From contig NZ_LMDF01000001.1 of NCBI RefSeq assembly GCF_001425745.1, positions 353,154-417,153 of the forward strand: a stretch of DNA of 64,000 bases, in the 5' to 3' direction. The position numbers and the translations under genes are program-made. This stretch comes from Caulobacter sp. Root343 (lineage in GTDB: Bacteria; Pseudomonadota; Alphaproteobacteria; Caulobacterales; Caulobacteraceae). Shown here piece by piece: positions 32,814 through 40,658 of this stretch (the first letter of the stretch is position 1; the number at the start of each line of letters is the position of its first letter). Below the pieces are notes generated by a model. It did not search any database. It saw only the letters and a list, made by a program, of their open reading frames with translations, and was not told the DNA's origin.

Positions 32814-35609
32814 ATGGCTGGCGGATCAAACTTCAAGTCCTGGTATCGCGGCGCACTGTTCGCCACGGTCGCGGCGGCGGCGTTGCCGGCGTCGGCGGCG
32901 GAACCCTCCAAGGACTTTCACATCGCGGCCCAGCCGATGCAGAGCGCGCTGAACGTTCTGGCCCGGCAATCGGGGGAGCGCCTGCTTTACCCCTATGACC
33001 AGATCGCGGGCCTGCGCTCGCCCGCCGTCAGCGGCCGGATGCCGACCCGTCAGGCCCTGGACGCCATCATCGAAGGCTCGCCGCTGCGCGTGGCGATCAT
33101 GAAGGATGGCCTGATCGCCCTGACCGTCGATCCCGCGCCCACCCTGATCAAGGCCAGCGCGCCCGGCGCCTTCGTGACGGCGGAGACCTCCGGTCCGGCT
33201 GCTGTCCAGGCCAGTGTTCCGGAGGAGCCGGCGGAGGTCGCCGAAGTGGTGGTCACCGGCGTCCGCGGCGTGGCCCGGACCGTGATCAAGAGCCCGACCC
33301 CGATCGACGTGCTGAGTTCGGCCGAGCTGGAGCGCACCGGCAAGGCTGGCGCCTTCCAGGCTCTGCAGACCCTGGTGCCGTCCTTCAACCTGCCGGCCCG
33401 GGCGGGCGGCGGCACCGCCACGGTGATCGCCACGGGCGGCCTGCGCGGCCTCAATCCCGATCAGACCCTGGTGCTGGTCAACGGCAAGCGCCGGCACAAG
33501 ACCTCGCTGATCAACTCGGTGTCGTCGCTGTACAACGGCTCGGTGCCGGCCGACCTGGACCTGCTCCCCACCTCGGCGATCGGCCGCATCGAGGTGCTGC
33601 GCGACGGGGCCGCGGCCCAGTACGGTTCGGACGCCATCGCCGGGGTGATCAACATCATCCTCAAGGACACGACGGGCGGCTCGCTCACCGTCACAAAGGG
33701 CCAGAACTTCGATCGCGACGACGGCGACTTCACCCTGGTCCAGGGCAATTTCGGGACAAAGATCGGCGACCGCGGCTTCCTGAACCTGTCTTTCGCCACC
33801 AAGGACCAGGCGCTGTCCAACCGGGCCGAGCCGATCGCCTCCAGCATCCGCCTCTATCCGGTGGTCGGCGGCGTGATCGATCCGCGCGAGGCCACGGTCA
33901 ATCGCCTGGTCACCCGCAATTCGGGCGTCCTGCCGCAGAACGGCGTCAACCTGGGCTACAACGGCCGCTACGATCTCGGCGGCGACGTGGAGCTCTATTC
34001 GTTCGGGACCTACAGCCACCGCGTCTCGGACCTGCCCTTCACCTTCCGCGCCCCGACCAACGTCAACGCGCTGCCGCAGGTCTATCCCGACGGCTTCCGG
34101 CCCAACCTGGTCATCAAGGAAAACGACTTCGAACTGGCCTTTGGCGCGCGCGGCGACCTCAACGGCTGGTCGTGGGACGTCTCGTCGACCTACGGCAAGA
34201 ACCTGGCCAAGGAGCGCGTCTCCGAGACCATCAACGCCAGCCTTGGTCCGGCCAGTCCCACCCACTTCTATGTCGGCAAGCTGGTGTCGTCCGAATGGGT
34301 CAATTCGCTGGATGTGACCCGGGGCTTCACCGCCGCGGGCGGCGACCTGCAGCTCTCGTTCGGCGCCCAGCACCGTCGCGAGACCTATCAGGTCGGCGAG
34401 GGCGAGCCGCTCAGCTACGCGGCCGGAACCTATGTCATTCCGGCGGGCCAGCCCTTGGCCGGGTCACGGCCGGCCACCGGCGCCCAGGCCGCGCCGGGCT
34501 TCCAGCCGACCGACGCCAGCAAGTCCAGGCGCAACAACTACGCGGCCTATGGGGAGGTCGGCTACACCATCCAGAAGCTCTTCCTGGGCGCGGCGGTCCG
34601 TTACGAGGACTATGACGACGCGTCGGGCGACACCGTGGTCGGCAAGGTCAACGGCCGCTACGAGCTCACGTCCTGGCTGGCCGTTCGCGGCGCGGCCAGC
34701 ACCGGTTTCCGCGCTCCCGGACTGGCCCAGGAGCACTACGCCGCCAGCTCCAGCCAGTTCCGCCAGGTCAACGGCGTGCTCGACCTGCTGCAGATCAAGA
34801 CCCTGCCGGTCGGCTCGCGCGAGGCCATCGCCCTGGGCGCCGAGCCGCTGAAGCCGGAAAAGTCGAAGAACTACAGCCTGGGCGTGACCCTGGAGCCGCT
34901 GCCGCGCCTCAGTGTCACCCTGGACGCCTACGAGATCGACGTGGACGGCCGGATCGCCATCACCAGCACCCTGACGGGCGCGGGGGTCAGCAACATCCTG
35001 ATCGCCAACGGCCTGCCGGGCTCGCTCAGCGCCCAGTACTACACCAACGCCATCGACACCCGCACGCGCGGCGTCGACCTGGTCACGGCCTATCGCCAGG
35101 AGCTGGGCGACTACGGGTCGCTTCGCCTGACGCTCGGCTATAATCACAACAAGACCAAGATCACCCACATCATCGCCAATCCGCCGGAATTGGCGGCGCT
35201 GGGCGCCAACTACGTGCTGTTCGACCGTCTGAGCCAGGGCTTCCTGACCACGGCCTTCCCGAAGGACAAGGTCAGCCTGGGCGCCAACTGGTCGTGGAAC
35301 AAGCTGAACGTCAATCTGCGCCAGACGCGCTATGGCAGCTACAGGATCCAGCAGAACATCCCGGCCAACGACCGCAAGTACGGGGCCAAATGGATCACCG
35401 ACCTGGAGGTTGGTTACAAGGTCCTGCCCACCGTCACCGTCGCGGTCGGGGCCAACAATCTGCTGAACATCTACCCCTCGCGCAGCGGCCCTTCGACCGC
35501 GGCCAACACCTCCTACAACATCAATACGGGCACGGGGCAGTACCCGGGCACCTCGCCGTTCGGCTTCACCGGCGGCTCCTACTACGCCCGCCTGCAATGG
35601 GATTTCTGA
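32814..35609 (+). CDS. TonB-dependent receptor 3 with N-terminal STN signalling domain
   Basis: An outer-membrane transducer of 931 residues. The ATG at 32814 follows GGGGG and yields a signal peptide ending ASAA; an earlier ATG gives no signal. Residues about 35-105 (FHIAAQPMQSALNVLARQSGERLLY, RQALDAIIEGSPLRVAI) form a secretin/TonB short N-terminal domain, the part of FecA-like receptors that contacts FecR in the periplasm. A TonB-box-like AEVVVTGVR, a plug domain (LVLVNGKRRHKTSLIN, IEVLRDGAAAQYGSDAIAGVINI) and a barrel ending ARLQWDF follow. The plug is of the common non-siderophore type. The ligand is unknown; the acylase downstream hints at an acylated compound. Confidence 0.94.
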   Translation: MAGGSNFKSWYRGALFATVAAAALPASAAEPSKDFHIAAQPMQSALNVLARQSGERLLYPYDQIAGLRSPAVSGRMPTRQALDAIIEGSPLRVAIMKDGLIALTVDPAPTLIKASAPGAFVTAETSGPAAVQASVPEEPAEVAEVVVTGVRGVARTVIKSPTPIDVLSSAELERTGKAGAFQALQTLVPSFNLPARAGGGTATVIATGGLRGLNPDQTLVLVNGKRRHKTSLINSVSSLYNGSVPADLDLLPTSAIGRIEVLRDGAAAQYGSDAIAGVINIILKDTTGGSLTVTKGQNFDRDDGDFTLVQGNFGTKIGDRGFLNLSFATKDQALSNRAEPIASSIRLYPVVGGVIDPREATVNRLVTRNSGVLPQNGVNLGYNGRYDLGGDVELYSFGTYSHRVSDLPFTFRAPTNVNALPQVYPDGFRPNLVIKENDFELAFGARGDLNGWSWDVSSTYGKNLAKERVSETINASLGPASPTHFYVGKLVSSEWVNSLDVTRGFTAAGGDLQLSFGAQHRRETYQVGEGEPLSYAAGTYVIPAGQPLAGSRPATGAQAAPGFQPTDASKSRRNNYAAYGEVGYTIQKLFLGAAVRYEDYDDASGDTVVGKVNGRYELTSWLAVRGAASTGFRAPGLAQEHYAASSSQFRQVNGVLDLLQIKTLPVGSREAIALGAEPLKPEKSKNYSLGVTLEPLPRLSVTLDAYEIDVDGRIAITSTLTGAGVSNILIANGLPGSLSAQYYTNAIDTRTRGVDLVTAYRQELGDYGSLRLTLGYNHNKTKITHIIANPPELAALGANYVLFDRLSQGFLTTAFPKDKVSLGANWSWNKLNVNLRQTRYGSYRIQQNIPANDRKYGAKWITDLEVGYKVLPTVTVAVGANNLLNIYPSRSGPSTAANTSYNINTGTGQYPGTSPFGFTGGSYYARLQWDF

Positions 35610-35684
35610 CCGGCGCGGCGTGACGACGCGAAGCGCTTTGTGCGGGGCCGGCTCGGCGGCTCGTGAGGGATGGGGAGCAAGATC

Positions 35685-37853
35685 ATGACGATTCTTCGCC
35701 GCGGCGCCGCGGCGCTGCTGCTGGCGACCTGGGTAGGCCTCGCGGCTGGGCCGGCCTTGGCGCAGGAGACCAAGGCCCCCGCGACGCCTCGGCCCGTCCA
35801 GGCCCTCGCCGTGGTCAAGCCGACCAAGAACGAGATCCTCTGGGACACCTACGGGGTGCCGCACATCTACGGCAAGGACACCGCCGCCGTCTTCTACGGC
35901 TATGGCTGGGCCCAGTCGCAGAGCCACGCCAACACGATCCTGCGCCTCTACGGCGAGGCGCGGGGGCGAGGGGCCGAGTATTTCGGGCCCGACTACGAAG
36001 AGACGACCACCTGGCTGCTGACCAACGGCGTGCCCGAGCGAGCCAAGGCTTGGTACAAGCAGCAGACACCCGCGTTCCGCGCCAATCTGGACGCCTTCGC
36101 CAACGGCATAAACGCCTATGCGAGGGCCCATCCCGAGGCCATCGCCGCCGATGTGAAGGCCGTCTTGCCCGTCACCGGCGTCGACGTCGTCGCCCATGCC
36201 CATCGCCTGATGAACTTCATCTATGTGGCCTCGCCCGGGAAGACGATCGGCGAGGGCGATCCGCCCGAGATCGCCGATCAGGGCTCGAACTCATGGGCCG
36301 TGGCGCCGAAAAAGACCGCCAGCGGCAATACGCTGCTCCTGCAAAACCCCCACCTGCCGTGGGGCACCGGCTATTTCATCTATTATGAAGCCCATCTGAC
36401 CGGCCCGGACTTCGAGATCTATGGGGCCACCCAGGTTGGCCTGCCGATCGTCCGCTTCGCCTTCAACCAGCAGATGGGCATCACCAACACCGTCAACAGC
36501 ATGGTGGGCGCCACCAACTACAAGCTGACGCTCAAGGACGGGGGTTACCTGTTCGACGGCAAGGTTCTGCCGTTCAAGACCCAGACAGCGACCTACAAGG
36601 TGCGGCAGGCGGACGGATCGCTGGTCGAAAAGCCGCTGAAGATCCGCTCGACGGTTCATGGCCCGGTGTTCGACCGCAAGGACGGGAGCACGGTCGCCGT
36701 GCGCGTGGCGGGCCTGGACCGGCCCAAGATGCTGGAACAGTACTTCGACATGGTGACGGCGCCGAATTTCAAGGCGTACGAAACGGCGATGAAGCGGCTG
36801 CAGGTGCCGACCTTCAACATCACCTACGCCGACCGTGACGGCCATAGCGACTACACGTTCAACGGCGTCGCCCCCCGCCGCGGCGAAGGCGACATCAACT
36901 TCTGGAGCGGCCTCGTCCCCGGCGACACGTCGCGCTACCTGTGGACGGACACCCATCCGTTCGAGGATCTGCCGCGCGTCACCGATCCTGTCGGCGGCTT
37001 CGTGCAGAACACCAACGACCCGCCCTGGGTCGCCAGCTGGCCGGTGACGTTCAAGCCGGACGATTTTCCGAAATACCTGGCTCCGCGCACCCCGGAATCG
37101 TTCCGAGCCCAAAGCTCCATCCGGATGATGGCCGAGAACGACGCCCTGACCCTGGAACGGTTCCGGGACCTGAAGCTGTCCACCCACGCCCTGATGGCGG
37201 ACCGCGTCCTGCCGGACCTCATCCCCGCCGCGCTCAACGACAAGGACCCGGAGGTCCAGGCCGCCGCCCGCCTGCTGGCGGGCTGGGACCGGTCGTTCAC
37301 GGCCGACAATCGCGCCGGCTTGCTGTTCGAGGAATGGGCCAAGCTGTTCGCCGGCCCCACCTTCGCCGGCCAGGCGGGCTACGCCATTCCCTGGACGCAG
37401 GATCGTCCGACCAGCACGCCCTACGGCCTGAAGAACCCCGCCGCGGCCGTCGAGCAACTGCGCGCCGCCATCGCTAACACCAAGAAGAAGTACGGCGCCG
37501 TCGACCGACGCTTTGGCGACGCCTCGCGCTTCATCCTCGACGGCGTCGACCTGCCCGGCACCGGCGGCTTCGGCAACCTCGGCGCCTTCCGGGTCATCAC
37601 CTGGTCGGATCCAGACGCCAAGGGCGTCCGCACCCCGACCCATGGCGAGACCTGGATGGCGATGATCGAGTTCTCCACCCCGGTGAAGGCCTACGGGCTG
37701 ATGAGCTATGGCAACAGCCGCCAGCCGGGCACCACCCACTACAGCGACCAGCTAGGCATGCTCTCGCGCGACGAGTTCCGCGAACTCTGGCTGCGGCGCG
37801 AGCAGGTGGAGGCGCACCTGTCCGAACGCACCGCCTTCAACCCCAAGCCTTGA
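35685..37853 (+). CDS. penicillin-acylase-family Ntn hydrolase (acylase)
   Basis: A secreted, self-cleaving amidase of 722 residues. The second ATG (35685) is chosen because GGGGAG sits seven bases before it. A signal peptide ends ALAQE. The expected autocleavage site is DQGSNSWAV: Ser201 becomes the N-terminal nucleophile of the beta chain, with the alpha chain about 28-200. [13 protein letters not shown] and [13 protein letters not shown] are typical alpha-chain motifs; [23 protein letters not shown] and [11 protein letters not shown] are beta-chain motifs. Relatives hydrolyse acyl-homoserine lactones, cyclic lipopeptides (aculeacin) or beta-lactams. Its position after a signalling receptor suggests it deacylates the imported or sensed ligand in the periplasm. 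This is inference. Confidence 0.9.
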   Translation: MTILRRGAAALLLATWVGLAAGPALAQETKAPATPRPVQALAVVKPTKNEILWDTYGVPHIYGKDTAAVFYGYGWAQSQSHANTILRLYGEARGRGAEYFGPDYEETTTWLLTNGVPERAKAWYKQQTPAFRANLDAFANGINAYARAHPEAIAADVKAVLPVTGVDVVAHAHRLMNFIYVASPGKTIGEGDPPEIADQGSNSWAVAPKKTASGNTLLLQNPHLPWGTGYFIYYEAHLTGPDFEIYGATQVGLPIVRFAFNQQMGITNTVNSMVGATNYKLTLKDGGYLFDGKVLPFKTQTATYKVRQADGSLVEKPLKIRSTVHGPVFDRKDGSTVAVRVAGLDRPKMLEQYFDMVTAPNFKAYETAMKRLQVPTFNITYADRDGHSDYTFNGVAPRRGEGDINFWSGLVPGDTSRYLWTDTHPFEDLPRVTDPVGGFVQNTNDPPWVASWPVTFKPDDFPKYLAPRTPESFRAQSSIRMMAENDALTLERFRDLKLSTHALMADRVLPDLIPAALNDKDPEVQAAARLLAGWDRSFTADNRAGLLFEEWAKLFAGPTFAGQAGYAIPWTQDRPTSTPYGLKNPAAAVEQLRAAIANTKKKYGAVDRRFGDASRFILDGVDLPGTGGFGNLGAFRVITWSDPDAKGVRTPTHGETWMAMIEFSTPVKAYGLMSYGNSRQPGTTHYSDQLGMLSRDEFRELWLRREQVEAHLSERTAFNPKP

Positions 37854-37864
37854 AAGGCGATCCG

Positions 37865-39391
37865 ATGCAAAGACTGAACAAGCGCGCCTGGAAGATCGCG
37901 CCCCTGCTGTTGGTCGGCCTGATGGCGAGCGCGGCGCACGCGGCGACGCAGCCGGCCTTCACGGCGATGCAGCGCGAGACCTTCGCGATCGCCGGATCGT
38001 TGTCGAACGCTTGGGCCGACTTCGACAAGGATGGCGACCTGGACCTGGCCGTATCGCTGAAAAGCGGCGAGGTCAGGCTGTATCGCAACGACGACGGCGT
38101 TCTCACCAACATCGGCGCCGCCGTGGGCCTGCCGACCACGGGCAAGGAAGTCCGCGGCCTCAGCTGGGGCGACTTCAACGGCGATGGCTATCTCGACCTG
38201 CTGGGCGGGTCCAACGTCATGCCGGTCGATCAGAACCGTTCCTTCATCTGGAAGAACGACGGCGGGAAGCGCTTCGTCGAGGTGGCGGCGGAGATCGGGC
38301 TGACCGTTCCGGGCCGCATCAGTCGCCAGGCCAATTGGGTCGATTACGACAATGACGGCCAGGTCGATCTCTATACGTCGAACCGCGCGGGGCCCAACCA
38401 GCTGTTCCACAATCAGGGCGGCGTCTTCAGTCAGGTGTTCGCGCAGGCCGGTGTGACGGACGCTCGGCCCACGGTGGGATCCTGCTGGTTCGACTACAAT
38501 CGCGACGGCAAGCTCGATCTGTTCCTGGCCAACCAGTCCGGCGCGACCGACGCGCTGTGGCGCAACGACGGGACCGGTTTCACCGATGTCGCCCCAAGCC
38601 TCGGCCTGGCCGCGCCGGGTCGCAAGCCGGAGGACGGCGGCGTGGGCTGCGCGATCGGCGACTACGACAATGACGGCAAGTTCGACATCTTCGTCGCGGT
38701 CTATGGCGCCAATCTTCTGTACCGCAACAACGGCGACGGCTCCTTCACCGAGGTCGCCAAGGCGGCGGGCGTCGATGATGCGGGCCATGCGGTCGCGGCC
38801 TCGTGGGGCGACTACGACAATGACGGCTATCTGGACCTGTTCGTCACCAGCTACGAGGGCGAGCCCGGCAAGCAGACGCCGCTGGACCTGCTGTACCACA
38901 ACAACGGCAAGGGCGGTTTCGACCAGATCCTGACCCGCGAAAGCCTGCTGAACGCGGGCGACCACGGCGTGGAGTGGGTGGACTACAACCACGACGGGGC
39001 GCTGGATCTGTCGGTCATGCGCGGCTACAGCCCCGAGGGCGGCCACTTCCTGTTCCGCAACGACCTGGCGGCGCCCGCGCGAGCCCGAAGCCTCAGCGTG
39101 CTGGTGCTCGATGCGCGTGGACGATACACGCGGGCAGGGGCGGAGGTGCGTCTCTATGACCGCGCCGGCCACATCCTGGCGTCGCGACTGGTATCGACCG
39201 GCGGCGGCTATAATGCGCAGAGCGCGGCGCCCGTCCATTTCGGCCTCAAGTCCTTCGACTCCGTGACGGTCGAGGTCTCGTTCATGACCAACGACGGCGT
39301 GAAGACGAAGACCGTTCGCAACGTCGACCCCAAGGCCTTCTCGAGCAAGGCGCTGGTGATCCGCGAGGATGGGGCGTCGAAGCCGAAATAG
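37865..39391 (+). CDS. secreted FG-GAP/VCBS propeller with UnbV-ASPIC domain
   Basis: A 508-residue exported protein beginning 11 bp after the acylase. The ATG at 37865 is preferred over an upstream in-frame TTG because it gives a signal peptide (APLLLVGLMASAAHAA). Seven calcium-loop motifs of the type DxDxDGxxD are visible (DFDKDGDLD, DFNGDGYLD, DYDNDGQVD, DYNRDGKLD, DYDNDGKFD, DYDNDGYLD, DYNHDGALD), which fits a seven-bladed beta-propeller. The C-terminal part (GRYTRAGAEVRLYDRAGHI, STGGGYNAQSAAPVHFGL) matches the UnbV_ASPIC domain found in CRTAC1-like proteins. Function is unknown; ligand or surface binding is likely. Tight spacing makes it part of the ECF-FecR-TBDR-acylase unit. Confidence 0.9.
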   Translation: MQRLNKRAWKIAPLLLVGLMASAAHAATQPAFTAMQRETFAIAGSLSNAWADFDKDGDLDLAVSLKSGEVRLYRNDDGVLTNIGAAVGLPTTGKEVRGLSWGDFNGDGYLDLLGGSNVMPVDQNRSFIWKNDGGKRFVEVAAEIGLTVPGRISRQANWVDYDNDGQVDLYTSNRAGPNQLFHNQGGVFSQVFAQAGVTDARPTVGSCWFDYNRDGKLDLFLANQSGATDALWRNDGTGFTDVAPSLGLAAPGRKPEDGGVGCAIGDYDNDGKFDIFVAVYGANLLYRNNGDGSFTEVAKAAGVDDAGHAVAASWGDYDNDGYLDLFVTSYEGEPGKQTPLDLLYHNNGKGGFDQILTRESLLNAGDHGVEWVDYNHDGALDLSVMRGYSPEGGHFLFRNDLAAPARARSLSVLVLDARGRYTRAGAEVRLYDRAGHILASRLVSTGGGYNAQSAAPVHFGLKSFDSVTVEVSFMTNDGVKTKTVRNVDPKAFSSKALVIREDGASKPK

Positions 39392-39424
39392 GCGTCTGGG
39401 CGTCGCCTTCTGGAGAGTGAACCG

Positions 39425-40381
39425 TCAGGTTTGCGACGGCGCGAGGATCGCGCTCAAGGCCGGGGCCAGGACGGTCCCCAGTTCGAACGCGCTCGGGTGC
39501 TCGTGACGCAGCTTGGCGCGCTGGAACAGCATCAGCTTGCGGCGGATGGAGGGGCCGGTCAGGGGGACCAGCTTGATCTTGTCGGTCTCGTAGCCCCGCG
39601 CATAGAGGCGAGGGATCACGCCGACGGCGAGGCCAGCGCCGACCAGGCCGAACAGCGATCCGACCTGGTCGACGCGAAAGCGCTGGGACGGTGAGAGGTT
39701 GTTCTGCCGCATGGCGGCCGAGCTCAGCTCGCCGATGCTGCCGCCGGTGAAGTGGACGATCTCGCTACCCTCGAGGGCGCTCCAGGGGAGGGACGGCGTC
39801 GAGGCGAGAGGATGGTCCGCCGGCGCGGCCAGCATCATCTCGTCCTCCATGATCAGGCTGGCGTCGATCCCGTCCTCAACCCGCCCCAGCACGCCGATGA
39901 CGAGGTCGAGCGCGCCGGACCGCAGATCGCTCATCAAGGCGTCGCTCTTGCCATCGCTGAGGTGCAGGCTGAGGTCGGTGCGGTTGCGTCCCAGCAGCGC
40001 CACGGCATCGGCGGCCGCCGGGATCGCCGACGGGATCGCGCCGATGCGCACGACCGCCTTGCCGCGCGTGGCGGCGTCGTTCATGTCCACGAAGGCGTTG
40101 TCGGCCGTCGTCAGCAGGCGGCGAGCGTGCGGCAGGAAGGCCGCCCCGGCCTCGGTGAGGGCCACGTGATGGGTGCTGCGGTCGAACAGCCGCAGGCCCA
40201 TATGCTCCTCGATCTGCCGGATCGCCGCGCTGAGCGCCGGCTGCGAGACGGTCATCCGCTCGGCGGCGCGGCTGAAATTGGCCGACTCCGCCAGGGCCGT
40301 GAAGAACCGCAGCTGGCGCAGCGAGATGGCCTGGATGCGAGCGGCCGGGCGGGGGAGGGTGATGGTCGAAGAGGGCTGCAC
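39425..40381 (-). CDS. LysR-family transcriptional regulator
   Basis: A 318-residue activator-type regulator. The winged helix-turn-helix is LRQLRFFTALAESANFSRAAERMTVSQPALSAAIRQIEEHMGLRLFDR (core NFSRAAERMTVSQPALSAAI, about residues 35-54). The effector-binding domain has VVRIGAIPSAIPAAADAVALLG, SDLRSGALDLVIGVLG and LVGAGLAVGVIPRLYARG. It is divergent from TBDR 4 with a 277-bp gap and lies beside the nucleoside hydrolase-permease-deaminase genes. LysR proteins commonly control the divergent operon, so a purine metabolite is the likely co-inducer (inferred). Confidence 0.92.
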   Translation of the reverse strand: MQPSSTITLPRPAARIQAISLRQLRFFTALAESANFSRAAERMTVSQPALSAAIRQIEEHMGLRLFDRSTHHVALTEAGAAFLPHARRLLTTADNAFVDMNDAATRGKAVVRIGAIPSAIPAAADAVALLGRNRTDLSLHLSDGKSDALMSDLRSGALDLVIGVLGRVEDGIDASLIMEDEMMLAAPADHPLASTPSLPWSALEGSEIVHFTGGSIGELSSAAMRQNNLSPSQRFRVDQVGSLFGLVGAGLAVGVIPRLYARGYETDKIKLVPLTGPSIRRKLMLFQRAKLRHEHPSAFELGTVLAPALSAILAPSQT

Positions 40382-40421
40382 GACGGGGTTCCAGATTGGC
40401 TGGATCGCGCCTCCGGAGCGG

Positions 40422-40440
40422 CTATAAGCGCGATCTATAG
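40422..40440. promoter_or_regulatory. LysR-type binding-site candidate in divergent gap
   Basis: The inverted repeat CTATA-N9-TATAG lies 41 bp upstream of the LysR start codon, in the 277-bp gap (40382-40658) between LysR and TBDR 4. It fits the loose T-N11-A rule of LysR sites and the usual position near the regulator's own promoter. The rest of the gap, AT-rich from about 40440 to 40580, shows no gene and presumably carries the TBDR 4 promoter. Confidence 0.5.
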
Positions 40441-40658
40441 CGAGATAAATACAAAGAATTTCCCTTTCTAATGGGGCTCGTTAGCGTGCCTTCATCGCGC
40501 TTCCACCCAGCAGTATAAATAAAGGGCAGGGAAGATCGAAGTCGTGCTCAGAGGAGTGCGAATTTTGATCATCTCTACTTATCGGGGTGAACAACGATAA
40601 AGAGAAAAGGCCGGGAGGGCTGTCGGCGAGGCGCGCCAACAACCAAGGGGGTTCTTCG

